From Alphaproteobacteria bacterium US3C007 (GTDB taxonomy: Bacteria > Pseudomonadota > Alphaproteobacteria > Rhodobacterales > Rhodobacteraceae), in the NCBI GenBank assembly GCA_034423775.1, contig CP139918.1, positions 310,001 through 374,000 of the forward strand: 64,000 nucleotides of DNA, in the 5' to 3' direction. The notes under the pieces were generated by a model that was given only the letters and a program-made list of their open reading frames with translations, did not search any database and was not told where the DNA came from. Within the stretch, counting starts at the first letter, position 1. Every line of letters begins with the position of its first letter. Below, in pieces: positions 18,836 through 28,560 of this stretch. The translations under genes were made by a program, and so were the position numbers.

Positions 18836-19597
18836 CTATTTGCTGGTATTTGACTTCCTGGGGACCAGTGGCACGCGCGCAAGTGAGCCAGCATAGATTT
18901 TTTCCGGATGGGGCGGATGCCCCAATGTTCGACGCCAAAATGCGGCTGCTCCAAGGCGTATAAACATAGGGAAGATCAAAACAAGACCGGCGGCAAAGCC
19001 ACCGATATGAGCCCAATATGCGATACCGCTGCTGGCCGCCGTGGAGGTGGCGCCATTCAGTAGCTGTAACGCAAACCAAAGGCCAAGGACGATCCACGCG
19101 GAAATTGAAAAAACGCGGAAAAACACAACGAAAATCACCAAAATATCAACCTTAGCTTTTGGGAATAACAGCAAATACCCCCCCATCACCCCCGCGATCG
19201 CGCCAGACGCCCCGACCACAGGAATAGGCGAAGCCGGATCAGCCAAAACCTGCGCCACATTCGCCAAAGCGCCGCAAGCCAAGTAAAACCCTAAAAAAAG
19301 CATATGGCCCAATTCATCTTCTAAATTATCGCCATAAATGTATAAAAACAACATATTCCCCCCCAAATGAAGCAGCCCGCCATGCAAGAAAATTGAGCTG
19401 ATCAAGCTATGAAGGTTCACCCCATAGCTAATATCCTCAGGGAACATCGCCCAATGTTCAAACGTGATTTGTGTGGCTCTTACGCTATCGACACTGCCCC
19501 AATAGCTCAAAAATATTGCTGCATTTATAAGGATCAAACCATAGGTGACGATGGGTTTTCGGTTGGGTGGATTGTGATCTCGAAAGGGCAAAAACAT
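18836..19597 (-). CDS. rhomboid family intramembrane serine protease
   Basis: A 253-residue polytopic protein with six or seven helices. The catalytic serine is S131 in GASGAIAG and the partner histidine is H197 in AHIGGFAAG. HGGLLHLGGNMLFLYIYGDN is the conserved helix-2 region. It cleaves unknown membrane-protein substrates. It converges with the inositol-phosphatase gene, and its upstream region (19,598-19,865) is AT-rich and holds no gene. Confidence 0.93.
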   Translation of the reverse strand: MFLPFRDHNPPNRKPIVTYGLILINAAIFLSYWGSVDSVRATQITFEHWAMFPEDISYGVNLHSLISSIFLHGGLLHLGGNMLFLYIYGDNLEDELGHMLFLGFYLACGALANVAQVLADPASPIPVVGASGAIAGVMGGYLLLFPKAKVDILVIFVVFFRVFSISAWIVLGLWFALQLLNGATSTAASSGIAYWAHIGGFAAGLVLIFPMFIRLGAAAFWRRTLGHPPHPEKIYAGSLARVPLVPRKSNTSK

Positions 19598-19865
19598 GGG
19601 CTAAAAGTGACTGATACGGTTTAAAAAGGCAATAAAATAAAAACTTTTTACAGCTAGATATTGCATGAAAATATGAGACGTTTTTTTTATTTTAAACGGT
19701 TGCAAAACACAATTAGAAACCCTATCTGAAGCCTCAATATGGTACACTATTCTTATCAGCGGCTGTATTTTAGAGAGCAACGTTTCGGCAAACAGAGCAC
19801 AGCAGGTTTATGTTCAAAGATGTTAAAAAATGCTTACAAACTTCATTCACTTTTGAGCCTTTATA

Positions 19866-20666
19866 ATGACTAAAGCGAGCCCAGAAACAATCTTTACGCT
19901 TTCTGCGGGCAGAACAGGTACAGCCTGGTTGTCCGATTTTTTAGCCGTAAACTTTAAGTGCGACGCTCTTCATGAACCTTTGGGTATCGAAGATTTTGGC
20001 AATCGAATGCCTGATATCAAAATAATGCGTAGTTTCAACGAGACTGGGAATAACGCAATCGTAAAGAATTTTTGGAAACGAAAACTTTCAATGCTGACTT
20101 CAAACATGCATATTGAGACAAACCATACGCTTGGGAAATGCGGGTTGATCGAAAATATTTCTCACACCCAACTGGCAGAAAAAAGTAAGATAATTATTTT
20201 AAAACGGGATATTGTACGGCAATGCGCAAGTTATGTAATGAGACATGATTTTGTGCATATAACTACGGCTTGGCAATGGTACCTTCATCCTAGCTACCAA
20301 AAAAAAATCATCAATCCGAAATTATTTTCACGATTTGAGGGGATTGGGCTCGCCCTTTGGTATTGTTACGAAATGGCGGCACGCCAAGCTTATTATAAGC
20401 TTTATTTCGGTTCAAAAGTTAAGTTTATTGACGCGCAACTAGAGGATATTACCACCCCATCGGGTGCTCAGAAGTTTTGGCAAGCCATTGGGCAGTCGGG
20501 GCAATGCTCTTTACCGCCGCGCAAAAATGAAAATAGGATGCAAACGCCTAAAGAATTGATTGAGCACCTAGCCAAAATCACATCGAAATTTCAGTTTGAC
20601 CCAAATATTATCGCGCAAAAAGCATTCGAAGATGGGTTTAGTTTCGAAAATACGCAAACCGCTTGA
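19866..20666 (+). CDS. sulfotransferase-like protein
   Basis: A 266-residue protein with the PAPS-binding P-loop-like 5'-phosphosulfate motif SAGRTGTAWLSDFL at residues 13-26 and a later KRDIVRQCASYVMR stretch resembling the 3'-phosphate loop. It is AT-richer than its neighbours and stands alone between long intergenic spaces, which suggests acquisition by transfer. Substrate is unknown; polysaccharide or small-molecule sulfation is possible. Confidence 0.7.
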   Translation: MTKASPETIFTLSAGRTGTAWLSDFLAVNFKCDALHEPLGIEDFGNRMPDIKIMRSFNETGNNAIVKNFWKRKLSMLTSNMHIETNHTLGKCGLIENISHTQLAEKSKIIILKRDIVRQCASYVMRHDFVHITTAWQWYLHPSYQKKIINPKLFSRFEGIGLALWYCYEMAARQAYYKLYFGSKVKFIDAQLEDITTPSGAQKFWQAIGQSGQCSLPPRKNENRMQTPKELIEHLAKITSKFQFDPNIIAQKAFEDGFSFENTQTA

Positions 20667-21323
20667 GGCAAAGGTTTTTTCGTAGGGATTCAGAATGAAA
20701 CTCTTAATTATCCGATTGCATAGGCTTTATCGCATCGCACCAAGTTCAATTTTGGTTATGCGAGGGCTATAAAACACGCCTTAAGATAAATATTTGAAAT
20801 ATGTCTTCTGATAAACTTCAAGCTGGTCGAAGAAAGCGCATACGCGCCTTATTTTGCCAATGCTCTTTCTTTTCTGTTTTCAAACCCTCAACAAAAAACA
20901 CCTTTGGAAAGGCGGCAAAAGTGGAGCTTGAAGAGTGGGTGTAAGGGATAGTTCCAAAAATTGAATTTGCGACATACAAGATATGCTGCTTAAAGATTTT
21001 GAGCACTTTCGACATAGTTGTATTTGCATGTAAAAAGCCTAAATAATTAAGACTTTATCAGCCGCTACAAGATGCTAGGGTATTGCCCTAGCCGTGCGAC
21101 ATCATACCCACAGATCTTAATAGAGACCGCCTTCGCTTGGCGGATCTTTATGAATGTTTCTTTTATGTGAGCTCTTGCCCGTTTACCCCTAGAGCTTAAA
21201 ACAGCAATTAACATGGTAACGCTCAACTCTGCTGTTTCGTCGTTTTCAACGGGCTTAAATTTGAAACATCATATTTGCAAAACCGGCTATGCCATGATTT
21301 TCTGTGCATATGAAAGGGCGCCT
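20667..21323. other. 657-bp intergenic region with structured elements
   Basis: I see no convincing gene here. On the minus strand, CGCCTT-TCCA-AAGGTG followed by six T (20892-20914) looks like a small intrinsic terminator. On the plus strand two perfect hairpins follow: GCTAGGG-TATTG-CCCTAGC (21074-21092) and CCGCC-TTCGCTT-GGCGG (21127-21143). The second hairpin is about 180 bases before the HMG-CoA reductase start, so this may be a structured leader or an independent small RNA. Confidence 0.4.
20892..20914 (-). terminator. minus-strand intrinsic terminator-like hairpin
   Basis: Read on the minus strand the sequence is CGCCTT, loop TCCA, AAGGTG (one G-U pair), then TTTTTTG. A similar element occurs at 37204-37232. 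Its transcript is not identified. Confidence 0.4.
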
Positions 21324-22619
21324 ATGTCAGATTCATCAGCAGAATATTCAAGGCTCCCCAGCCTTCGCGACCTAACAATTGAAACCAGACGCGCTTTGGT
21401 TTCTGACGCTGCCGGATTATCACAAACCGCGCGGGTTAATCTTGCCGGGAAAAACAGCCTTCAAGAGCATATCGCTGATGGGATGATCGAAAATGTGATT
21501 GGAAAGTTCGAGCTTCCACTTGGTGTTGCAACAAATTTTAAAATCAATAATCGCGATTATTTGATCCCTATGGCGGTTGAAGAGCCCTCAGTCGTGGCGG
21601 CTGCCTCCCATATGGCAAAATTAGCCCGCAAGTGTGGGGGATTTCAGGCCAATGCCGAACGACCGGTTATGCGCGCGCAAATTCAAATCTTGGATCTTTC
21701 AGACCCAGCAGAAGCGCTCGAAAAAATTCAAAGCCATGCCGGCCAATTGATTGCCGCCGCGAATGAGTGCGATCCTGTCTTGGTTTCCTTGGGCGGTGGC
21801 TGTTTTGAAATAGAAGGTCATGTTTTCAAAGATACACCTCTGGGCAATATGCTGGTTTTGCATCTCTTAGTGGATGTACGTGATGCGATGGGAGCCAATA
21901 CTGTAAATACAATGGCGGAAAAAATAGCGCCTAAAATCGAAGAAATTACGCAAGGCAGAGTTCGCCTGCGCATTTTGTCAAACCTTGCTGATTTGCGTTT
22001 GGTGCGCGCGCATGTGTCGTTAGATGTAAGCCTATTTGACGGAGGGCAAATCACCGGCCATGAGCTGTGCACTGGCATTGTTGAGGCTGCGACATTGGCC
22101 GTAATAGATCCTTATCGCGCGGCAACGCATAATAAAGGCATTATGAACGGTATTGACCCTATTGTTCTGGCAACCGGAAATGATTGGCGCGCCATAGAGG
22201 CCGGAGCGCATGCCTATGCCGCAAGAAACGGGCGATACACGGCATTAAGCACATGGGCGATTACCTCAACGGGTTATTTAAAAGGCGAAATTGAACTTCC
22301 GATGGCCGTCGGTATTATTGGCGGTGCAACAAAGGCCCACCCCGCTGCGCAAGCTGCATTAGAATTGATCAATGTCGGGTCCGCCGGGGAATTGGCAGAG
22401 GTCATCGCCTCTGTGGGTTTGGCGCAAAACCTAGCAGCTTTGCGCGCGCTTGCAGATGAGGGCATTCAAAAAGGTCATATGCGCCTTCATGCGCGAACGG
22501 TTGCGATAACGGCGGGGGCAAGCCCTGAGCAAGTTAGTCAAATTGCACAGAAAATGATTGAGCACGGGGCGATAAACGCCGAAACCGCCCGACATTTTCT
22601 AAAAACCCAAAAACCTTAA
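21324..22619 (+). CDS. hydroxymethylglutaryl-CoA reductase, class II (degradative type)
   Basis: A 431-residue class II HMG-CoA reductase. The family motifs are ENVIGKFELPLGVA (56-69), the catalytic glutamate region AVEEPSVVAA, the lysine region HNKGIMNGIDP, the aspartate in ATGNDWRAIE, and the C-terminal HMRLHA histidine. Class II enzymes usually use NAD(H) and act in mevalonate catabolism or, in some bacteria, mevalonate synthesis. I chose ATG 21324 (AAAGGG upstream) over an open frame from 21213. No other mevalonate gene is nearby. Confidence 0.93.
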   Translation: MSDSSAEYSRLPSLRDLTIETRRALVSDAAGLSQTARVNLAGKNSLQEHIADGMIENVIGKFELPLGVATNFKINNRDYLIPMAVEEPSVVAAASHMAKLARKCGGFQANAERPVMRAQIQILDLSDPAEALEKIQSHAGQLIAAANECDPVLVSLGGGCFEIEGHVFKDTPLGNMLVLHLLVDVRDAMGANTVNTMAEKIAPKIEEITQGRVRLRILSNLADLRLVRAHVSLDVSLFDGGQITGHELCTGIVEAATLAVIDPYRAATHNKGIMNGIDPIVLATGNDWRAIEAGAHAYAARNGRYTALSTWAITSTGYLKGEIELPMAVGIIGGATKAHPAAQAALELINVGSAGELAEVIASVGLAQNLAALRALADEGIQKGHMRLHARTVAITAGASPEQVSQIAQKMIEHGAINAETARHFLKTQKP

Positions 22620-23205
22620 TCGAACTTTCATTCGATTATACAAATATTCATTTTTGACAGCTTTATTCAGTGCACTGATACCCCATGATACTGACCTCTG
22701 CCTGTGGATAGGAACGTAACGCAGTTTGTCACCCTATCGCAGCCAAACCATCTGGGCTTTGCAAACCGATGCGGGATGTTCTGGCTGAAGTAAACCCATG
22801 ATCTGAAAGCGCAACGCAGCGCAAAATATCTAATTGGTTGTACGAACTTAAGCGGATTTACGTCCTAAAAGAGCGGCCTGCGTCACAAAACAGCGCCGGT
22901 TAAATTCGTTACCCCCCCTTTGATGGGCTAAACACCGGTGCCATCGGCTTACCTTTGCTTTGATTTAAACAATCAAAATTTGGCCTGATTTTACCTATAG
23001 CTGTTATACATAATGCCAAGATTAACAAATTTGTGCAGTTTGCACCCCAGCTCCAAACGCTCGGGTCATCGCCTTCGGAAAGGGGCGTTGTAAAGAACAA
23101 CTTGCTATTTTTTTATCCGATGCCGTTAATCTTTGATTGCGAAATAAGAAATCTCCATCAAGATAGCCCAGTGCGGTTTAAGCGTCTTGTCAGAGGAAAA
23201 AATCA
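22620..23205. other. 586-bp intergenic region
   Basis: No gene is supported. It should contain the promoter of the downstream oxidase/ABC operon. A small inverted repeat GTGCA-GTT-TGCAC at 23033-23045 lies about 160 bases before the oxidase start and could be an operator, but it is short. Confidence 0.3.
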
Positions 23206-24501
23206 ATGTGGGCAAAAGACTGGAAAAACACTTCCTACTGGCTAGACGGGCAGTCGGCGTTGTCCGGAATCAGCCAAACAATTATTCCAGATGTTGACGT
23301 CTTGGTTGTGGGCTCTGGCTATACGGGGCTGCACGCGGCAATTCAAATATTGCGAGGTGGCAGAAAAGTCATGATCATTGATTCTGGGGCCCCTGGTTTT
23401 GGGTGCAGTACCCGTAATGGTGGACAAATCAGCACCAGTATAAAACCCTCCCAAGCCAAGCTGGCCCGCAAATTTGGTACACGACGGGCAACCGCCATTC
23501 GCCAAGAAGGCGAAACTGCTCTGGATTGGATTGAAGACTTTATCACTGGCGAAAAAATCGACTGCGCGTTTGAACGCTGCGGCAGGTTTCACGCAGCGCA
23601 TTCAGAAGCCCATTTTCAAACGCTCGCTAAAGATGCCGAGGCGCTCTCCAAATTTGAAAACATCGCTGTCGAGATTATCCCCAAAGCTGACCAAAAAAAA
23701 GAGTTGGGCAGCGATCTCTACCATGGTGGCGTGGTCTATCCCCGCCATGCCTCTGTTCATCCAGCCAAATATCACCATGGCTTGCTACAATTGGCCCTGA
23801 AGGCAGGAGCGCATGTGGTAGGGCAGTGCCGCGCTGAAAGAATTAACAAAACGAGCGCGGGCTTTGAAATACAGACAACGCAGGGCCAAGTGACTTGTAA
23901 GGACGTAGTTGTTGCAACCAATGGCTACACGGGCAATTTGACGCCCTGGCTCCAACGGCGTATTATCCCAATTGGCAGCTACATAATTGCCACCGAACCG
24001 CTGCAGCCAGAGTTGATGGAAAAACTTTTTCCAACCAATCGAATTATCAGCGACACGTGCAAAGTTGTGTATTATTATCGTCCCTCTCCAGATAAAACAC
24101 GCATCTTATTCGGTGGCCGCGTTTCAGCGCGGGAAACCGATCCTTCGGCCAGCGGCCCAAAACTACATAATGATATGTGCCGCATCTTCCCTGAATTAAA
24201 AGAGACAAAAATTTCACATTCCTGGATGGGCACAGTGGCTTATACATTTGATGAACTGGCTCATACCGGATGCCATCAAGGCATTTATTACGCGATGGGC
24301 TATTGCGGCTCGGGTGTTTCGATGGCCAGTTACCTGGGTATGCGTTTGGGGCAAAAACTGTTGGGGTTGCCGCAGGGCAAAACAGCTTTTGACGATCTGC
24401 CATTTCCAACGCGGCCCGCCTATACTGGTCGGCCTTGGTTTTTACCTGCCATCGTATCTTGGTATCGCTGGCGTGACCAAATGCAAATGTCGACGCGGTA
24501 A
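23206..24501 (+). CDS. FAD-dependent amine oxidoreductase (PuuB-like, DAO family)
   Basis: A 431-residue flavoprotein of the D-amino-acid-oxidase (DadA/PuuB) fold. The dinucleotide-binding VVGSGYTGLHAA lies at residues 34-45, STRNGGQIS follows, and GYCGSGVSMASYLG is the C-terminal FAD motif. Related enzymes oxidise gamma-glutamylputrescine or other secondary amines. It is the first gene of a run with a polyamine-type ABC transporter, so oxidation of an imported amine is inferred. Confidence 0.87.
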   Translation: MWAKDWKNTSYWLDGQSALSGISQTIIPDVDVLVVGSGYTGLHAAIQILRGGRKVMIIDSGAPGFGCSTRNGGQISTSIKPSQAKLARKFGTRRATAIRQEGETALDWIEDFITGEKIDCAFERCGRFHAAHSEAHFQTLAKDAEALSKFENIAVEIIPKADQKKELGSDLYHGGVVYPRHASVHPAKYHHGLLQLALKAGAHVVGQCRAERINKTSAGFEIQTTQGQVTCKDVVVATNGYTGNLTPWLQRRIIPIGSYIIATEPLQPELMEKLFPTNRIISDTCKVVYYYRPSPDKTRILFGGRVSARETDPSASGPKLHNDMCRIFPELKETKISHSWMGTVAYTFDELAHTGCHQGIYYAMGYCGSGVSMASYLGMRLGQKLLGLPQGKTAFDDLPFPTRPAYTGRPWFLPAIVSWYRWRDQMQMSTR

Positions 24502-24611
24502 AGGACACATCAAAAAAATGTAAATTGAGACGCGCGAAATAAGACTCTTGTTGCGTTAACAAACTTTCTGGCTACTGTTGAATTATAAGCAAAATCAAGG
24601 GAGGTAAAAAA

Positions 24612-25667
24612 ATGAATTTAAAACCAGCGATGAAAGCAACAAGCTCTTTGGCTGCAGCCGGAGTATTGATCGCCAGTTCAATGGCTTACGCAGACGAATT
24701 GCGGATTGTATCTTGGGGTGGCGCCTACCAAAAAGGCCAGTCTGTTGGTATTTTTCAGCCAGTAGCAAAGGCCATGGACATCACGGTCAAAGAAGACACC
24801 TATGGTGGTATTTCCGACGTTAAGCTGATGGTGAAGTCAGGTGCGGATAAGTTTGATATTTTCTCAAGCGGTGCTGGTAGCTGCGCCTCGGGTGCGGCAG
24901 AAGGTGTGTTAGAAAAACTTGACTATTCCGTCATCGATGTCAGCAACCATTTGCCCGGAATGTATAGTGACTATTGCGCCGGCGCAGATATCTTCTCTGT
25001 TGTAGCGGCTTGGAACACAGAAACCTATGGCGATAACGGGCCAAAAACATGGGCCGATTTTTACGATGTAGAAAAATTCCCTGGGACCCGCGCCATGCGC
25101 AATAAAGTGGATGCGCAATTGGAAACAGCCCTATTGGCGGATGGCGTTCCGATGGATCAAATCTACGAAGTGCTGGACAGCGAAGCCGGCATCGAGCGTG
25201 CACTGGATAAGATCAGAAGCATCAAACCGCATATCGCTGTATGGTGGTCTTCAGGCGCACAACATGCCCAGCTAATGAAAGATGGCGAAGTTGATATGAC
25301 AACGGGCTGGAACGGACGCTTTGATGTTGCAAAGCTTGATGGCGCAAAAGTGGCATATGACTGGCGTTCAGGCATCATGGATTGGGAAGGTTATGGAATT
25401 CCTAAAGGTGCAAAGAACAAAGACTTAGCGATGCAGTTTATCGCGGAGGCGATGAAGCCAGAATACATGGCTGAATTTGCAAAATACATCACGTATGGTC
25501 CAACAAATGGCAAAGTCTATGAGTTGGGTCTAATGGATGAGGCACGCGCAAAACAAATGCCAAGCCATCCAGATAACGCACAATATCAGCTAACGTTGAA
25601 AACCGATTGGTATTCAAAATGGCGCACAATTGCAGCTGAAATGTATACAGATATGATGACCGAGTAA
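24612..25667 (+). CDS. ABC transporter substrate-binding protein, polyamine type
   Basis: A 351-residue periplasmic binding protein with a signal peptide (ASSMAYADE cleavage region). LRIVSWGGAYQKGQ opens the mature part, as in PotD/PotF-like binding proteins. GGGAGG lies upstream of the start. It is the second gene of the oxidase/ABC operon. The ligand is unproven; putrescine, spermidine or a related amine is likely from context. Confidence 0.87.
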   Translation: MNLKPAMKATSSLAAAGVLIASSMAYADELRIVSWGGAYQKGQSVGIFQPVAKAMDITVKEDTYGGISDVKLMVKSGADKFDIFSSGAGSCASGAAEGVLEKLDYSVIDVSNHLPGMYSDYCAGADIFSVVAAWNTETYGDNGPKTWADFYDVEKFPGTRAMRNKVDAQLETALLADGVPMDQIYEVLDSEAGIERALDKIRSIKPHIAVWWSSGAQHAQLMKDGEVDMTTGWNGRFDVAKLDGAKVAYDWRSGIMDWEGYGIPKGAKNKDLAMQFIAEAMKPEYMAEFAKYITYGPTNGKVYELGLMDEARAKQMPSHPDNAQYQLTLKTDWYSKWRTIAAEMYTDMMTE

Positions 25668-25695
25668 TCTCTATATCTTTATAACAGACAGTTCA

Positions 25696-25724
25696 GGGCT
25701 TGGAGAGCCATGCTTTCCAAGCCC
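25696..25724 (+). promoter_or_regulatory. stem-loop between binding-protein and ATPase genes
   Basis: GGGCTTGGA (25696-25704) and TCCAAGCCC (25716-25724) pair perfectly over nine bases around an 11-base loop. It lies 29 bases past the binding-protein stop and 24 bases before the ATPase ATG, without a T-tract. Such hairpins commonly protect the upstream message and lower downstream expression. Confidence 0.6.
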
Positions 25725-25747
25725 AAGAATCGGAAATTTACCCTGAC

Positions 25748-26824
25748 ATGAAAAATACATCACTCAATATATCGATTAAAAATGTTTCAAAATCATACGA
25801 TCAATTCCATGCTCTGAATGATATAAGCCTCGAGATAACATCGGGTGAATTCATGACACTTCTCGGGCCGTCAGGTTCCGGTAAAACCACTTTGCTGATG
25901 GTTCTTGCAGGCTTTACAAATCCAGATTGTGGCAGCGTAAAATTCGGAAATGAAGAGGTTATTTTGAAACCTCCGCATTTACGGGGCATCGGTATGGTTT
26001 TCCAAAACTATGCGTTATTTCCACATATGAGCGTTGAACAAAATGTTGGGTATCCACAAAAATTAAGAGGCGTGAGCAAAGCAGAAACGCAAGAAAGCGT
26101 TAAAGAAGCTCTTAGCACCGTGAAACTGGATGGTTTGGGCCATCGCGGAGTGAATGAGTTATCAGGCGGACAAAGACAGCGCGTTGCACTGGCGCGTGCG
26201 ATTGTGTTCAAGCCTAAAATTCTTTTGATGGATGAGCCCTTATCTGCCTTGGATAAAAAACTGCGTGAAGAGATGCAAATCGAATTGCGCCAGCTGCATG
26301 ATGCGCTGAATATGACAACTGTCTATGTCACCCATGATCAAAAAGAAGCTCTGACAATGTCGGATAGGATCACGGTGATCAACGACGGAAAACTGATGCA
26401 ACTGGGCACACCCAATGAGATTTATAAAAATCCAAGCAATGCTTTCATTGCTGATTTTATCGGAGAATCGAGCCTTTTGCCTGTCAGCGTTAACAAGTCG
26501 CAAATCAGCTTTGGCCCCGAAACAATAAAAACATCCAGCCCCCCTGCACAGGATGGCAAATTCCTCTTGGTGGTACGCCCAGAAAAAACGTTTGTGGCCA
26601 CCGACAAACAAGAGGGCGTGAATTACTTTTCCGGTGTCTTATTAGACTCAATTTTCCAGGGGGAAAGCCAATTACTGGTTGTTAAATTGGCGCCTTTGGA
26701 AGGCGAAGAACAAACTTTACGGGTCAGAGTTCCCAACGGAAGCATCACACAGGAGGCGTTGCCCGCTGTCGGAGAAACTGTAACCATTGGCCTCAAAGTA
26801 GCTGACAGCTACTTGGTGAGTTAA
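25748..26824 (+). CDS. ABC transporter ATP-binding protein, polyamine type (PotA-like)
   Basis: A 358-residue ATPase with Walker A GPSGSGKTT (residues 40-48), signature LSGGQRQR, Walker B ILLMDEPLSALD and the H-loop YVTHDQ. A TOBE domain follows (FLLVVRPEKTF and after). ATG 25748 was chosen; the open frame reaches TTG 25700, but those residues encode the hairpin. It energises the two permeases that follow four bases downstream. Confidence 0.92.
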   Translation: MKNTSLNISIKNVSKSYDQFHALNDISLEITSGEFMTLLGPSGSGKTTLLMVLAGFTNPDCGSVKFGNEEVILKPPHLRGIGMVFQNYALFPHMSVEQNVGYPQKLRGVSKAETQESVKEALSTVKLDGLGHRGVNELSGGQRQRVALARAIVFKPKILLMDEPLSALDKKLREEMQIELRQLHDALNMTTVYVTHDQKEALTMSDRITVINDGKLMQLGTPNEIYKNPSNAFIADFIGESSLLPVSVNKSQISFGPETIKTSSPPAQDGKFLLVVRPEKTFVATDKQEGVNYFSGVLLDSIFQGESQLLVVKLAPLEGEEQTLRVRVPNGSITQEALPAVGETVTIGLKVADSYLVS

Positions 26825-26828
26825 CGCG

Positions 26829-27713
26829 ATGTCTTCAACCTCTGATCACCTCAATCAAGACGGGCTGAAAAAACTGGCCGCGCGGGAAAACCTCACCTTC
26901 TTGGGCCTCACTCTACCCTATTTGTTGATGGTTGCTTTTCTGATCGTTATTCCGGTCGGCTGGTTGTTTTATCTCTCATTTATCGGCAGGGATGGCACGT
27001 TTTCTTTTGAAAATTATGAGCGGATGATCACCAGCCGCTCCTATATGCGGATTTTCATAACAACCTTTAAAATTAGCATTCTAACGACGATCATCTGTAC
27101 GCTTATCGGCTATCCCTTGGCCTATTTCATGTCCCAACTCTCGCGAAAATGGGCAAATATCTGCATGGTGGGCGTGTTAATTCCGTTTTGGACCAGCCTG
27201 TTGGTGCGCACCTATGCGTGGTTAGTGCTGTTGCAAAAAAAGGGGTTGCTAAACAATATCGCATTGGATTTGGGTTTGATCAACGAGCCGATTAAAATCG
27301 TGCATAATACAACGGGTACATTGATCGGCATGGTTCATATTATGCTGCCATTTTTGATCTTGCCGCTTTACGCAAATATGCGCGCGATTGATAAAGACTG
27401 TTTGAAAGCAGCGTCTAGTCTCGGCGCCACACCAACCCGCGCCTTTTGGACTGTCTTTTTTCCACTCTCCCTGCCCGGCCTATTTGCTGGCTTATTGATT
27501 GTTTTTGTTTTGTGCCTCGGGTTTTACGTGACCCCTGCCATTTTGGGTGGTGGCAGAGTGATCATGGCTGCAATGAAAATTTCGAGCAACATTGAGCTTT
27601 ATTTCAGTTGGGGGGCTGCAAGCGCGTTGGGCGTGGTCTTGCTGGTTGTGACCGCAATCATTCTTTACATCGCCTCAAAACTCGTATCGCTTGACCAATT
27701 CGGGAATAAATAA
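26829..27713 (+). CDS. ABC transporter permease, polyamine type (PotB-like)
   Basis: A 294-residue inner-membrane permease with six helices and the EAA-like loop DKDCLKAASSLGATPTRAFW that docks the ATPase. It starts four bases after the ATPase stop and is followed four bases later by the partner permease. Together they form the translocation pore. Confidence 0.92.
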   Translation: MSSTSDHLNQDGLKKLAARENLTFLGLTLPYLLMVAFLIVIPVGWLFYLSFIGRDGTFSFENYERMITSRSYMRIFITTFKISILTTIICTLIGYPLAYFMSQLSRKWANICMVGVLIPFWTSLLVRTYAWLVLLQKKGLLNNIALDLGLINEPIKIVHNTTGTLIGMVHIMLPFLILPLYANMRAIDKDCLKAASSLGATPTRAFWTVFFPLSLPGLFAGLLIVFVLCLGFYVTPAILGGGRVIMAAMKISSNIELYFSWGAASALGVVLLVVTAIILYIASKLVSLDQFGNK

Positions 27714-27717
27714 CGCT

Positions 27718-28560
27718 ATGAGTTTTTTGAACAAGAATGTGTCCGAAACCCAAATCCGGCTTAAAAACCGGCTCTGGCTTTATATTTTCTCTTTTATCAC
27801 CCTATTTCTGTTGATTGTGCCATCGCTGGTTGTGATCCCAATGTCCTTCTCTGCCAGTCAATATCTAGAGTTTCCTCCTCAGGAATGGTCACTCAGATGG
27901 TATGAAAATTATTTTTTCTCTTGGAAGGTTGAAAACGGCTTTAATGATTGGATGGCGGCAACATGGACCTCCATCAAAGTCGCTGTTCTTACAATATTTG
28001 TGGCGGTCCCTATCGGCACAATGGCCGCTTATGGTCTGGTCAATAGCAGTTCGAGAACCAGCAAAATACTCTTCCCGATTTTTATTTCACCGATGATGGT
28101 TCCAATTATATTGGTTGCAATTGGGCTGTTTTACTTTTTCGTACAATTTAAATTGGTCGGAAGCGTTCTTGGATTGGTTATCGGCCATTCCTTGGTGGCG
28201 TTGCCGCTGGTTTTAATTATCGTTTTTTCAGCTTTGAAAAACTATGATATGAACCAAGAAAAAGTAGCACGATCTTTGGGAGCTGGCCGGTTCCGCGCGT
28301 TTCGCGAAATTACACTGCCACAGATTAAATTCTCCATTATCTCCGCGTCTTTAATCGCGTTTTTAACCTCTTTTGACGAAATCATTATTTCCCTGTTCGT
28401 CGCCGGTGGAGATAATTCAACCATTACAAGAAGCATGTTCTTGGCCTTACGCGATCAAATCGATCCGACCATCGCCGCGATCTCGACCATCTTGATTATC
28501 ATTTCATCCGGGTTATTGATCATCGTTCAGCTCTTAGGAAATAATAAAGATCAACATTAA
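27718..28560 (+). CDS. ABC transporter permease, polyamine type (PotC-like)
   Basis: A 280-residue permease with six helices and the ATPase-contact loop EKVARSLGAGRFRAFREITLP. I chose ATG 27718 (MSFLNKN); an in-frame start 27 bases upstream would overlap the preceding gene. It is the last gene of the oxidase/ABC operon. Confidence 0.92.
   Translation: MSFLNKNVSETQIRLKNRLWLYIFSFITLFLLIVPSLVVIPMSFSASQYLEFPPQEWSLRWYENYFFSWKVENGFNDWMAATWTSIKVAVLTIFVAVPIGTMAAYGLVNSSSRTSKILFPIFISPMMVPIILVAIGLFYFFVQFKLVGSVLGLVIGHSLVALPLVLIIVFSALKNYDMNQEKVARSLGAGRFRAFREITLPQIKFSIISASLIAFLTSFDEIIISLFVAGGDNSTITRSMFLALRDQIDPTIAAISTILIIISSGLLIIVQLLGNNKDQH

Noticed and set aside
20818..21015. A 65-codon minus-strand frame upstream of HMG-CoA reductase
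   Set aside because: It runs across a terminator-like hairpin and has no recognisable domain.
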